From the NCBI GenBank assembly GCA_015472025.1, contig BNHL01000001.1, forward strand, positions 1,268,501-1,332,500: a DNA stretch of 64,000 nt. The letters are read 5' to 3'. Source of the DNA: Cytophagales bacterium WSM2-2 (GTDB taxonomy: Bacteria > Bacteroidota > Bacteroidia > Cytophagales > Cyclobacteriaceae). The stretch's first letter is position 1. Each line of letters begins with the position of its first letter. The notes under the pieces are model-generated. The model was not told the DNA's origin. It saw only the letters and a program-made list of their open reading frames with translations, and ran no database searches. Made by a program: the position numbers and the translations under genes. Of the stretch, positions 35,809-44,401 are shown one piece after another.

Positions 35809-36483
35809 ATGAGATTCGTTGCATCACTCTTTACTTGTTTTTCATTCTTCCTTTTGTGTTGCTCGTCCCAACGGCCTTACACCTGCGGCCCCACGATGGA
35901 CACCAAACGCATACAGCAAACCTTTCCGGAAATCATCGCATTCATTGGCATCAAGCCGGAGCAAGCCTTTGCCGATGTAGGCGCTTCGAGCGGCTACTAC
36001 ACACTGATGATCGCTACGCTACTGCATAACGTGGATATTTACATTCAGGATATCGATACCGCTTGCCTCAACAGGCGCGAGGTAGATAAAGTGATCGACT
36101 ATTATTCCAGGCAAACAAACTCAGACCAGCGTGTCTCCAATAATATCCATTTAGTAACGGGTACGCCTGTGCAGACCAATCTTCCCGATGGTGCCATCGA
36201 TCGTATCTATACCAATGCTACGTTTCATGTGCTGGGCAATCGCGATGCATTATTCAGCGACTTGCGCAAGAAGCTCAGGCCCGGTGGCCGGATTGTGATC
36301 AGGGATGGTTTTGCCAAACGCAAGGGAACACCGGAATTCTGCACCGACAAAAAGTGTGGAAAGAAATTGCTACCTACCGATTCTTTGTTTGCTGTGATGC
36401 GAAGGCACGGATTTGTTCCTGACGACTCTGTCGCCAATCTCAAAGGCTATCCTGCCTACCGTTTCCGGTTAAAAGAAAGGTGA
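35809..36483 (+). CDS. Exported/lipoprotein SAM-dependent methyltransferase-like protein
   Basis: 224 aa. The N-terminus MRFVASLFTCFSFFLLCCSSQ looks like a lipoprotein signal. The rest is a class I Rossmann methyltransferase: FADVGASSGYYTLMIA (motif I) near 54-69, DIYIQDID near 75-82, a GAIDRIYTNATFHVL segment near 127-141 and LRKKLRPGGRIVIRDGF near 152-168. S-adenosylmethionine is normally cytosolic, so a lipidated methyltransferase is odd; either the signal keeps it at the membrane, or the fold has another job. Single gene. Confidence 0.8.
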   Translation: MRFVASLFTCFSFFLLCCSSQRPYTCGPTMDTKRIQQTFPEIIAFIGIKPEQAFADVGASSGYYTLMIATLLHNVDIYIQDIDTACLNRREVDKVIDYYSRQTNSDQRVSNNIHLVTGTPVQTNLPDGAIDRIYTNATFHVLGNRDALFSDLRKKLRPGGRIVIRDGFAKRKGTPEFCTDKKCGKKLLPTDSLFAVMRRHGFVPDDSVANLKGYPAYRFRLKER

Positions 36484-36511
36484 AGATTCAATACGTGAGT
36501 CCCCACTTTTG

Positions 36512-36997
36512 TTATTTAACTATTTCCTTAATTTTTTGGATGCCAAGCTTCAGGCCACATGAAAAATTATTTTTCCTAAAAGACGGCATCATATCTTCGC
36601 TGATTATTTTTCCCACCGCATTTCCATCAATTCCTTCCTTCAGTTCTTGCCCGAATAAAATCCGGGTCTCTTGATTTCCTGAAGACACGACAATCAGTAC
36701 TCCATAAAAATAATCGCTAGTCCCTTGCACTTCCCTGGACTTGGATAACGTGAATTCGTTTATCTCCTCTTCGCCAAGCGAATCTGTCGTAACTATTATA
36801 ATCCGTGATCCTATATCAGTTTCAAAGGCTTTGATAACTTGAAAAAGACTATCCTTTTGCCCGGTAGTCAGCCTTGAAGCATTGTCGAAAATGCTGTTTT
36901 CAATATTACTTTCTCCTAAATGCCCAGTTGTTTTCTTATTGCATGAACTAGCCAATAGCATGACAAAAATTACGAGCAATGAGATTCTTGTATCCAT
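36512..36997 (-). CDS. TPM-domain lipoprotein
   Basis: 161 aa from the ATG ending at 36997, chosen because it opens a lipoprotein signal (MDTRISLLVIFVMLLASSC, lipobox ASSC); a further in-frame ATG upstream adds 14 non-signal residues. The body is a TPM (TLP18.3/Psb32/MOLO-1) domain: FDNASRLTTGQKDSLFQVIK near 37-56, IIIVTTDSLG near 66-75, DYFYGVLIVVSSGNQETRI near 94-112, and IISEDMMPSFRKNNF near 131-145. TPM domains are linked to membrane quality control and acid phosphatase activity. Here only the exported domain is present. Confidence 0.85.
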   Translation of the reverse strand: MDTRISLLVIFVMLLASSCNKKTTGHLGESNIENSIFDNASRLTTGQKDSLFQVIKAFETDIGSRIIIVTTDSLGEEEINEFTLSKSREVQGTSDYFYGVLIVVSSGNQETRILFGQELKEGIDGNAVGKIISEDMMPSFRKNNFSCGLKLGIQKIKEIVK

Positions 36998-37146
36998 GAA
37001 ATTTAAAGTTACCCTCTTTTGAGTTTGCCTACAAAACACCTGTCTTCAATTTGCAATTTTTGCTTTGCTTTTCATGATTGCCATGTTACAACACTCGTGT
37101 GGCCTTAATGTTCATGCGAACTACTTGATTTCTAATTTTAAAACTG

Positions 37147-37174
37147 AAAAGGTCCGTGTTTCCACGAACCTTTT
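37147..37174 (-). terminator. Terminator of the epimerase/reductase gene
   Basis: AAAAGGT (37147-37153) pairs with ACCTTTT (37168-37174) and CGTG with CACG inside, one mismatch, loop TTTC. Read on the minus strand it lies 71 bases after the stop at 37245 and is followed by TTTTCAGTTTT. Confidence 0.7.
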
Positions 37175-37244
37175 ATTATCGGACAAATTTCGTCTGCGTT
37201 TGTTCATCATGATGGGCAAACTCCGCGGCTTCAACCTGCGTGCA

Positions 37245-38270
37245 CTAAACTTTATTGATAGAAAACCGGCCGTGATTGCTCATCAGATATTGCATTGCAT
37301 TTTTTACAACTTCCTTTGGGGGCTTGGGTAAGAATCCCAGTTCTGTTCTTGCCTTAGTTGTATCAAAGTCTTGTTGTAACCCGGCAAACATGGCGATATC
37401 CTTGGTGGTCATTTGTGGTGCTTTCCCGGTGATCTTGCTTCCCAGTTCCATAAACCAAGCTACCATATACAAAATTGATTTGGGCACAGGCCGCGGAAGC
37501 GTGAGTTGCAGCTCCGGAAAAAGCTCCTGAGCTACTTTAGTTGTATCACGGATGGACATGCATTTCTCATTAGCCAATATGTAACGTTCGCCATCTTTCC
37601 CTTTCGTAGCAGCCAGGTAGCAACCCTCAGCCACATCTTTCACGTCTACCCAATTTAGAGTAATGTTTGTTTCGACGGGAATTTCCTTATTCAAAATCAG
37701 GCGAATGATATTGAACGAGACATTTAAGTTTCCGTAGGCCTCACTCCCGATCATAGCCGAGGGCAAGACTGCAACTAATTCGATTCCATGTTTTTTTGCC
37801 AATTCAAATGCCAGTTTCTCTCCATCATTCTTTGAATTGTAATAAACATCTCTTCGGTCCGGGTTTTGTCCATAACTTTCTTTGGTTGGCAGTTGAGAAT
37901 AATTCAAGGCAGCGATCGAGCTCACATAAACAATTCGTTTTACTCCTGCCTGTGCAGCTGCTTCAACCATGTTCCTGGTTCCTTCCATATTTACATCATA
38001 GATTTCTTTCTTTGGGTTCTTTGCCCATAACGTAAAGACAGCGCCAACTGCGTAAAATGTCTCTACGTCCCGAAGAGCGTTCACCAATGATTGCTTGTTC
38101 GTGATGTCGGATTGTACAACCTCACAATCCAAGCCTGTAAATGGTTCTTTGTTGTTGATGTTTCGAACTGAGGCTCTCACTGGTATCCCTTTGCTGATCA
38201 GAAGCCTTACTAAATTGTTGCCCAGGTGTCCGTTGGCCCCTGTAACTAAAACTCTATTTTTCTGTGTCAT
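37245..38270 (-). CDS. NAD-dependent epimerase/dehydratase (SDR, dihydroflavonol-reductase-like)
   Basis: 341 aa extended short-chain dehydrogenase. Nucleotide-binding motif VTGANGHLGNNLVRLL near 9-24, NMEGTRNMVEAAAQAGVKRIVYVSS near 94-118 and the catalytic Tyr-x3-Lys in VYYNSKNDGEKLA near 141-153. Closest in style to dihydroflavonol-4-reductase/3-beta-HSD-like enzymes; the substrate is unknown. The Crp-family gene upstream is in the same orientation, 109 nt away. Confidence 0.9.
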   Translation of the reverse strand: MTQKNRVLVTGANGHLGNNLVRLLISKGIPVRASVRNINNKEPFTGLDCEVVQSDITNKQSLVNALRDVETFYAVGAVFTLWAKNPKKEIYDVNMEGTRNMVEAAAQAGVKRIVYVSSIAALNYSQLPTKESYGQNPDRRDVYYNSKNDGEKLAFELAKKHGIELVAVLPSAMIGSEAYGNLNVSFNIIRLILNKEIPVETNITLNWVDVKDVAEGCYLAATKGKDGERYILANEKCMSIRDTTKVAQELFPELQLTLPRPVPKSILYMVAWFMELGSKITGKAPQMTTKDIAMFAGLQQDFDTTKARTELGFLPKPPKEVVKNAMQYLMSNHGRFSINKV

Positions 38271-38379
38271 TTTTATTGTTGTTTAATGATGACACAAAAC
38301 TCAGCCCTAAGCGGAGCAAATACAGTTGACAAATGTTAGTTAATGAAGTAGGGTCCGGTTATTCTAAGCGTAGCCCTAA

Positions 38380-38955
38380 CTAGGCCAGTATCTTTCTTCT
38401 GATGCGGCTTAAGCTTTCCGGTTTTATTCCCAGGTATGAAGCAATAAATTGTATGGGAACGTTTTGCAAAATCGCAGGGTAGTTTTCGATTAGTTTCAAG
38501 TAGCGCTCTTCTGCGGTCAGATTAGCAAGGTCTCTGGATCGACTTTCATTGTAAGCCAGTGATTGCTGAAATATCCAAATGCTAAAGTCTTTGAAGACAG
38601 GGCTCCCGGCCATCAGCAAGTCTGAATTCTGTTTCGTTATTTTCAGCAACTCGCAATCGGTTACGCATTCCACATTCTCATTGGATTTTGTCTGAGCTAC
38701 AAAATTGGAGTATGAAGTGATGAAACCCGGGGGACAATTAATATGAGTAGTAATTTCTTCACCCGATTCATCATAATGAAATACACGAACAAATCCTGAG
38801 ACGATGAAGTACAAATATTTTGGCACTTCGTTCTCCTCTTCAAGGATCCTGTTTTTGGGAAACAACGCAGGCTCGAAATAGTTGTGGCAAAGTTGAATCT
38901 CCTTTTCAGAGACCGGTGCAAATTTTGAAATCAACTCAATCAACTTCTTGTGCAT
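38380..38955 (-). CDS. Crp/Fnr-family transcriptional regulator
   Basis: 191 aa from the ATG at 38955 (MHKKLIELISKFAPVSEKE). This start is preferred over an in-frame one at 39006 because an ATTATTTG promoter element lies between them at 38991-38998 and the family begins here. The N-terminal cyclic-nucleotide-like fold covers about 10-115 (FPKNRILEEENEVPKYLYFI, VSGFVRVFHYDESGEE). The C-terminal helix-turn-helix near 150-190 reads VPIQFIASYLGIKPESLSRIRRKI. The effector-binding residues are not the cAMP set, as usual in this Bacteroidota group. Stands directly before the epimerase/reductase gene. Confidence 0.88.
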   Translation of the reverse strand: MHKKLIELISKFAPVSEKEIQLCHNYFEPALFPKNRILEEENEVPKYLYFIVSGFVRVFHYDESGEEITTHINCPPGFITSYSNFVAQTKSNENVECVTDCELLKITKQNSDLLMAGSPVFKDFSIWIFQQSLAYNESRSRDLANLTAEERYLKLIENYPAILQNVPIQFIASYLGIKPESLSRIRRKILA

Positions 38956-38990
38956 CACATCAGGGTTACAGCGGCAATTTACGCCTTGTA

Positions 38991-38998
38991 CAAATAAT
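38991..38998 (-). promoter_or_regulatory. Putative -7 element for the Crp-family gene
   Basis: Minus strand reads ATTATTTG, close to TAnnTTTG and of the same TATTTG type as the pheA and 44199 promoters. It lies 36 bases before the chosen ATG. Confidence 0.3.
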
Positions 38999-39125
38999 AA
39001 ACACACCCGCTGACCGAGGCGTCCGGTTTGATGATTAGTCTCGCGCTTGAGTCCTGACGTAAACTACTTTGTGATCACGAGCTACTGAAGCAAAATGTTG
39101 CGATGGATGTCATCCAGAGTGAACA

Positions 39126-39148
39126 GGTTCAGCCCAGAGGGCTGAACC
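39126..39148. terminator. Palindromic hairpin after the DUF4097 gene
   Basis: GGTTCAGCCC, three bases, GGGCTGAACC: ten perfect pairs, 9 bases beyond the stop codon of the minus-strand gene ending at 39157. No U-tract on either strand, so it could be an unusual terminator or a small REP-like unit. Confidence 0.5.
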
Positions 39149-39156
39149 AATAAAGA

Positions 39157-40116
39157 TCACTTTCTTATTTCAGCTGTTCCCGATCCTGAACTTATTTTGA
39201 TATCTACATCCTTTGCACCCAGTTGTGCTGTTTTGCGGATGCGAACGTTGTTGTACCCGTCCTCATCCAGTTCTTCGGTCTTATCGAAAGCAAAAGGCGC
39301 CACTATATTTCCGTTTCTTTTGTTGACCACCATGGTAATTTTCCCTTCGATCTTGTTGCCATTGAAATCCAAAACGGCATCACCTGATCCACTGTTCACG
39401 GCAATAGCAAAATCGGGTACAGTTGCCAATCTTACGTTGATGTTTCCGGAGCCAGAGTTGAACGTGCTTTTACCGGTAAGCTCCAGTTGGCTTCCCTTGA
39501 TGTTACCGCTACCCACGTTGGCTGAGAATTTACCTTTCACCTGAGTCAGGGAAATTTCGCCCGAACCCGTATTCAGATACAGGTCACCGCTTGCTTTGGT
39601 AACAGCTACATCACCCGAGCCGGTATTCAAATCAAGAGTTCCGCGAAAGTCATCAATGGTGATATTTCCAGAGCCGGTATTAATTTTTGATTCTCCACTC
39701 ACATTTTTCCAGCGGTAATCTCCGGAGCCAGTGCTGCCGGTAAGTTTCAATACCATGTCGTTCGCCTCAAAGTCACCTGAGCCTGACGAAAAACGTATTT
39801 CAATATTATCAGGAACGGTAAGCTCCCATGAGGAGCTTCCTGAATAAGAACCTCTTCCGGCAAAATCTTCTTTCAAATACAGAGTACTTCCATCTTGTTC
39901 CATCGCAGGCTGATAATCATTGGAGGCGTAGCTGTGACGTACTGTAACGCTTACTTCGCTGGTTGTTCCTTTGACCAATCTGCAGCTTCCCGAAGATGTG
40001 GTCAGATTAATTTTACGGATGCCCGTAAAAGTTTTATTCATTTTTTGACCGTAAGCAGATACAATGCAGAGGGTTAACAGAAAAAGACAAGCGATTCTTC
40101 GAATAAGCATTTTCAT
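39157..40116 (-). CDS. Exported head-GIN / DUF4097-type beta-repeat protein
   Basis: 319 aa. Signal peptide about 1-23 (MKMLIRRIACLFLLTLCIVSAYG). The mature protein is a right-handed beta-helix-like repeat of roughly 15-20 residues per turn, each with a Gly-Ser-Gly-Asp/Asn/Glu corner: RFSSGSGDFE, TGSTGSGDYR, KINTGSGNIT, LNTGSGDVAV, LNTGSGEISL, NVGSGNIKGS, FNSGSGNINV, VNSGSGDAVL and ISSGSGTAEI. This is the 'putative auto-transporter adhesin head GIN domain' family. Probably a surface or periplasmic scaffold; function unproven. Single gene. Confidence 0.88.
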   Translation of the reverse strand: MKMLIRRIACLFLLTLCIVSAYGQKMNKTFTGIRKINLTTSSGSCRLVKGTTSEVSVTVRHSYASNDYQPAMEQDGSTLYLKEDFAGRGSYSGSSSWELTVPDNIEIRFSSGSGDFEANDMVLKLTGSTGSGDYRWKNVSGESKINTGSGNITIDDFRGTLDLNTGSGDVAVTKASGDLYLNTGSGEISLTQVKGKFSANVGSGNIKGSQLELTGKSTFNSGSGNINVRLATVPDFAIAVNSGSGDAVLDFNGNKIEGKITMVVNKRNGNIVAPFAFDKTEELDEDGYNNVRIRKTAQLGAKDVDIKISSGSGTAEIRK

Positions 40117-40303
40117 AATGTTACTTGTTTAGTAGGTTTTAAAGGGAAACAATACTATGTACCCGTTGAGTTGAAAAAGGTTGCATTGATATCAATTGAT
40201 TTTTATAAAACTCTTCATGTCGACTGCCCGATTTCGGAACATTATCGTTCACATTAGGTTATACCAGTACGGTAAATCATGCAGTATCATCGTTTTTTCT
40301 TTG

Positions 40304-40319
40304 TGGCATAATTAATGAA
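40304..40319 (+). promoter_or_regulatory. Possible sigma-54-like promoter before the stand-alone permease
   Basis: TGGCATAATTAATGAA: TGGCA matches the -24 box; ATGAA stands where TTGCW is expected at the right spacing. It lies 31 bases before the permease ATG. Partial match only. Confidence 0.3.
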
Positions 40320-40349
40320 ATGACGGGTGTTGCCTAAAAGTCCGCACCT

Positions 40350-42779
40350 ATGATCACTAATCTCATGAACATTACCTGGCGTTACCTGATGCGCCAAAAG
40401 GCCAACACTGCTATGCACATCATTGGCCTTACGCTTGGCATAACTGTGTGTTTGTTAATTGTCTTGTTCGTCCGGTATGAGATGAGTTTCGATGGCTATC
40501 ATCCTAGTACTAAAAATACCTATCGTGTGATCTCGGATTGGCTGGAGCAAGGGCAACTGAGCCAGCACTTCTCAACACCTTTCCCGCTGGCAAGCGCTCT
40601 TCGCAACGATGCCTCCGGTTTTGAGCATGTGACCTTCGTTCACCCGGTTTATGCGAAAACAGTGGAAGTAACTCCGCAAAAGCGATTCATCATTAACCAT
40701 ATCATAGCTGTTGAACCTGAGTTCGCTGAAATTTTTTCCGTGGAGGTGATTCAAGGTGATTTGCACCAAACGCTTCGTCAACCCTATCAAGCCGTGCTTA
40801 CTGAATCCACTGCCAAAAAAATGTTCGGGTCTGAAAATCCGATCGGCAAAACTTTCAAATTCAAAATCAGGGAAGACTTTGAATTTACAGTTACTACATT
40901 GATCAAAGATCTGCCGGCCAATACACACCTGGAAGTTTCCATACTGGTCTCGCACTCGTACAAGGAAAATTTTTTAAAACCTAACCTGGATGGCTGGACA
41001 TACGTCTCGGGCACAGAAACATTTATCACATTACCTAAAAAGGCAGACACCAGTGTGCTGATGGCTCAACTCAAGAACATTGCAGACAAATATATCAACG
41101 CGAAAATCGGACCTATGTATCGCAGCGACTTTGAGTTGCAGGCTATGAGTGATATTCACTTTGGCACAAATCTGTCTGACGGCCATGCAATGTCCGTAAG
41201 CTGGTTATGGTTTTTCGCCGGGATCGGCCTGACTGTGTTGGTGCTCGCCTGTATTAATTTCGTAAACTTATCCACTGCTCAGGCTCTTACCCGGGCCAAG
41301 GAAGTAGGCATCCGCAAATCCATCGGGGCGGGGCGAGGTAGCTTGATAACACAATTCCTGACGGAAGCATGGATACTCACGTTTATCTCTGGCATCGTAG
41401 CCATTGCACTTACACAATTGTTACTTCCTTTCGTCAATACGATGCTGGGCAAAGACATTGCATTTGATTTGTTTGAGTCACCTGCAATGTTGATTACGCT
41501 TATTTTAGGGTTGACACTTACAGGATTGTCGGCAGGTATCTACCCTGCCTGGGTAATAGCAAAGTTCAACCCAAGTGTCACGTTGAAAGTGGGCGTGCTC
41601 ACGGCTGGTGGCGGCAGCTCGTGGCTGCGAAAAGGATTAGTCGTAGCACAGTTCACAGTTTCAGCGTGTCTCCTCATGGCGGTTATTCTGATGGCTCAGC
41701 AAGTGGATTATCTCCGTAGTAAAAATCTCGGCTTTGACAAAGATCATGTAGTTGTTGTTGAGGTTAATAACACAAAGAAAACAGCAGCCGTGTTGAGCCA
41801 TGAGCTCTCTGCTATTCCATCTGTGGCCGGTGTTTCTTTTTCGACCTCTACGCCCAGCAGCGAAGGTCATTGGGGAACGCTTATGAGCCGTATCAGTCGC
41901 AATGACCCTGGTCGTAAGTCCATGACGTTGATTTTGGCTGACAATAATTTCGGAGACCTTTATAAATTGAAACTATTGGCAGGGCGCACACTTCAACCAG
42001 CAGACACCAGCAGCATTGGGCGAGCATTGCCCGAAGAGCAGCGTGTGATGCGGGCGGTAGTAAATGAGCAATTGATCCGTGGCCTGGGCTTTGAATCAAA
42101 TGAGGCCGCGATAGGGCAACGGATCCATATCGGATTTAATGAAGGCAAAGTTGATATTGTCGGTGTGGTGGCCAACTTCAACCAGGGACCACTCTCAAAA
42201 GCAACCACTCCGGTGCTCATCACATCACAACCAAGGGAATACGAAATCGCGGGAATAAAAATTGAAAAAGGAAGTGACATCCCGAAAGCTCTGGCTGCCA
42301 TCGAAACCGCCTGGAAGAAAGCGTTCCCCGAAGGCGTCTTCACTTACAAATTCCTGGATGAGCAAATTGACGCCTACTACAAGGCAGAAGAACGCCTGTT
42401 CAATCTCTTCAAGATTTTTTCCGGCATTGCCATGCTGATCTCCTGCCTTGGCCTGTTTGCACTGGCCGCTTTCACCACACAACACCGCGTGAAAGAAATT
42501 GGTATTCGGAAAGTATTAGGCGCCACTGTGAGTTCTATACTAATGTTGGTGTCAAAGGATTTTGTAAAACTGGTATTTGCAGCCCTCGTTCTTGCCACAC
42601 CGATCGCCTGGTATGGCGTTCATCAATGGCTCTCCAACTATGCATATCATATTGAAATTACAGGTTGGGCTTTTGGTATAGCAGGCGTGATGGCTATGGT
42701 GGTTACGCTCACCGCTATCGGTACGCAGGCTTTCAAATCGGCATTGGCTAATCCCGCGGAAAGTTTGAAGAGCGAATAG
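40350..42779 (+). CDS. FtsX/MacB-type ABC permease, without prefix domain
   Basis: 809 aa. Begins directly with the first membrane region (NITWRYLMRQKANTAMHIIGLTLGITVCLLIVLFV, here split in description), then a MacB-like periplasmic domain, FtsX domain with KEVGIRKSIGAGRGSL near 320, a second periplasmic domain and the C-terminal FtsX domain with KEIGIRKVLGATVSSI, ending NPAESLKSE. It is a relative of the six-gene row 7-22 kb upstream but lacks the 60-residue FRWFCHPEL prefix. No ATPase neighbour. The periplasmic domain and missing prefix suggest a separate lineage. Confidence 0.92.
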   Translation: MITNLMNITWRYLMRQKANTAMHIIGLTLGITVCLLIVLFVRYEMSFDGYHPSTKNTYRVISDWLEQGQLSQHFSTPFPLASALRNDASGFEHVTFVHPVYAKTVEVTPQKRFIINHIIAVEPEFAEIFSVEVIQGDLHQTLRQPYQAVLTESTAKKMFGSENPIGKTFKFKIREDFEFTVTTLIKDLPANTHLEVSILVSHSYKENFLKPNLDGWTYVSGTETFITLPKKADTSVLMAQLKNIADKYINAKIGPMYRSDFELQAMSDIHFGTNLSDGHAMSVSWLWFFAGIGLTVLVLACINFVNLSTAQALTRAKEVGIRKSIGAGRGSLITQFLTEAWILTFISGIVAIALTQLLLPFVNTMLGKDIAFDLFESPAMLITLILGLTLTGLSAGIYPAWVIAKFNPSVTLKVGVLTAGGGSSWLRKGLVVAQFTVSACLLMAVILMAQQVDYLRSKNLGFDKDHVVVVEVNNTKKTAAVLSHELSAIPSVAGVSFSTSTPSSEGHWGTLMSRISRNDPGRKSMTLILADNNFGDLYKLKLLAGRTLQPADTSSIGRALPEEQRVMRAVVNEQLIRGLGFESNEAAIGQRIHIGFNEGKVDIVGVVANFNQGPLSKATTPVLITSQPREYEIAGIKIEKGSDIPKALAAIETAWKKAFPEGVFTYKFLDEQIDAYYKAEERLFNLFKIFSGIAMLISCLGLFALAAFTTQHRVKEIGIRKVLGATVSSILMLVSKDFVKLVFAALVLATPIAWYGVHQWLSNYAYHIEITGWAFGIAGVMAMVVTLTAIGTQAFKSALANPAESLKSE

Positions 42780-42797
42780 TCTGTCTGGATAAAATAA

Positions 42798-43310
42798 TTA
42801 CGCCTCTTTCTCTTTTTGTTCAGCTTCAGAATTTAAAGCCGGGTTTTCTATTTTAATAAAGAAATGAAAAATAAAAGTGATCACCAGCCCTAGCGCGCAC
42901 CCGGTGATCACTGCTCCAGCTCTGTTCACCGCAGAACTCCACAAGGTTGTGGCTCCTGGCTGAAGTAAAATGATGATCACAGCCGCCAGGGTAGAGCGTG
43001 CTGCAGTATTTAATTTCAATCGATCACAGATAAAAAGGGCAATGGCCGCCCCCAGGGCTATGTTCCATGGCCATGGCATTTGCACTACCAGCATTAGCAC
43101 ACCAACAGATGCACCTACCAGGTTTGCTTTGATCCGATTAAGTGCCAATTCCATCGCGTCTTTTCCTTCCGGTGAAAGCACAAGTACCACTGAAATGAGA
43201 CTCCACGGATAATCTATCCATTGGTTAAGAAATACGGAAAGCAAGGAGCACAACAAAACCCCGGAAACACATTTTGAAATATAGACGATGAGTATTTTAT
43301 TTTTTCCCAT
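42798..43310 (-). CDS. FUSC-type aromatic acid exporter-like membrane protein
   Basis: 170 aa with about five hydrophobic segments and the fusaric-acid-resistance family pattern: WSLISVVLVLSPEGKDAMELALNRIKAN (split around residues 36-64), ALFICDRLKLNTAARSTLAAVI near 90-111 and NRAGAVITGCALGLVI near 127-142. A short, membrane-only form without the cytosolic domain. Export substrate unknown. Follows the ion channel gene on the same strand, 30 nt away. Confidence 0.85.
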   Translation of the reverse strand: MGKNKILIVYISKCVSGVLLCSLLSVFLNQWIDYPWSLISVVLVLSPEGKDAMELALNRIKANLVGASVGVLMLVVQMPWPWNIALGAAIALFICDRLKLNTAARSTLAAVIIILLQPGATTLWSSAVNRAGAVITGCALGLVITFIFHFFIKIENPALNSEAEQKEKEA

Positions 43311-43340
43311 ACCTCAGTGTATTTGAATTTCAACGCAGAA

Positions 43341-44039
43341 TTACTTGGTGTCACCAAAGTATCCCTTGCTCTCCATTTTGGAGGAAAAGAAATTCAAAAA
43401 TACAACTACAAAAATGAGAAAAACGATGGAGTGACAACTTACGACCATTTTCCCCATGGGCGTAACGGGGAAAAAATCACCATATCCAATAGAAGCTGAA
43501 GTGATAAAACTGAAATAAATAGGATCAAACCAAGCCTGGAATGGTTTGTTAAAAAAATTCCCGAATGAATAAATCACCGCAAAGTCGAAAATGATCTCGA
43601 GATAATTGAAGAATAATAAAAGCATTGACCTTCTGTACGACCGTGGTCTCACTAAACTATCGGATGCAAAAATCAACGTGGGCACATAGAGCACAGTCTC
43701 CATCATGAACCAAAGGAGTATGCAGAGGAGAACAATATTGTCTTCCATCCCGGTAAAAAGGATTACCAATGGGAATGTGACCTTGAACAAGACAAACATA
43801 TCTACCGTCAGATCCTGATAAGATAACCCCTTACGGCCCGCTATCTCTTTCAAATAAACGCCCGGAAAAATGAATGGCGTTGCCGCCAAAAATAACCTGA
43901 ACATCTTCTCGATACCCATATCATCGTCATGCTCATTGTTCCATATGGCTTTGATGTTTTTTATCCTACTGGAAATAGCACTCACTGGCTTCACCTGGGG
44001 CGAAGAGCCGAGGACCAGTTTTCTAAAAAAAACTTTCAT
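43341..44039 (-). CDS. Two-pore-helix-type potassium channel protein
   Basis: 232 aa, with membrane helices near 45-60, 78-100, 104-124, 135-157 and 200-222. The pore loop before the last helix holds the selectivity-filter signature SIGYGD in FITSASIGYGDFFPVTPMGK. So it is an ion channel of the bacterial K-channel class, with extra N-terminal helices and no visible regulatory RCK domain. Divergent from the small gene at 44199 and sharing a 160-bp control region that contains two 13-bp direct repeats. Confidence 0.85.
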   Translation of the reverse strand: MKVFFRKLVLGSSPQVKPVSAISSRIKNIKAIWNNEHDDDMGIEKMFRLFLAATPFIFPGVYLKEIAGRKGLSYQDLTVDMFVLFKVTFPLVILFTGMEDNIVLLCILLWFMMETVLYVPTLIFASDSLVRPRSYRRSMLLLFFNYLEIIFDFAVIYSFGNFFNKPFQAWFDPIYFSFITSASIGYGDFFPVTPMGKMVVSCHSIVFLIFVVVFLNFFSSKMESKGYFGDTK

Positions 44040-44066
44040 TGGAATTTAATTAATGCTAATAGTTTG

Positions 44067-44101
44067 TGTTCATTACTGATCAATGCCATGTTCATTACTG
44101 A
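44067..44101. promoter_or_regulatory. 13-bp direct repeat with 22-bp period between divergent genes
   Basis: TGTTCATTACTGA occurs at 44067-44079 and again at 44089-44101, start-to-start 22 bp (two helical turns). It lies between the channel gene (minus) and the small membrane protein gene (plus), so it may be a regulator-binding site. Confidence 0.4.
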
Positions 44102-44136
44102 AAAAAATCAGCTTCTGATGATTCCGAATGTTAAGA

Positions 44137-44168
44137 CTTTGCGCGATTCAGCGTTTGGTAAAATATTT
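44137..44168 (+). promoter_or_regulatory. Putative promoter of the small membrane protein
   Basis: TTTG at 44137-44140, 20 bases, then AATATTTG at 44161-44168. Same spacing as the aromatic-operon promoter and close to the Bacteroidota consensus. The start codon is 30 bases downstream. Confidence 0.45.
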
Positions 44169-44198
44169 GCATAGAATGCTGAGGAATAATTCCTTACC

Positions 44199-44399
44199 AT
44201 GAAAACTCTGCTGACTTTAATTCTTTGGTGCATCTTGTTTGTACTGTGCTGGCCGCTCGCCATTGTACTCATTTTCCTCTTCCCACTATTCTGGCTTATC
44301 CTGTTGCCGTTCCGGATCGTTGGCTTCACGATCGAAATTGTCTTCAAGTTTATCGGCAACCTGTTCATGTTGCCTTTTCGTATCCTGGGAATAAAATAA
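44199..44399 (+). CDS. Small hydrophobic membrane protein
   Basis: 66 aa, two hydrophobic segments (about 4-28 and 33-48) separated by Pro-rich turns (WPLAIVLIFLFPLFW, LLPFRIVGF, MLPFRILGIK). No family recognised. A promoter with standard spacing lies upstream, which supports its being real. Confidence 0.7.
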   Translation: MKTLLTLILWCILFVLCWPLAIVLIFLFPLFWLILLPFRIVGFTIEIVFKFIGNLFMLPFRILGIK

Positions 44400-44401
44400 A
44401 G

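Noticed and set aside
37065..37331. Plus-strand frame of 88 codons overlapping the end of the epimerase gene
   Set aside because: It is the shadow of the real minus-strand gene and contains the terminator hairpin at 37147-37174.
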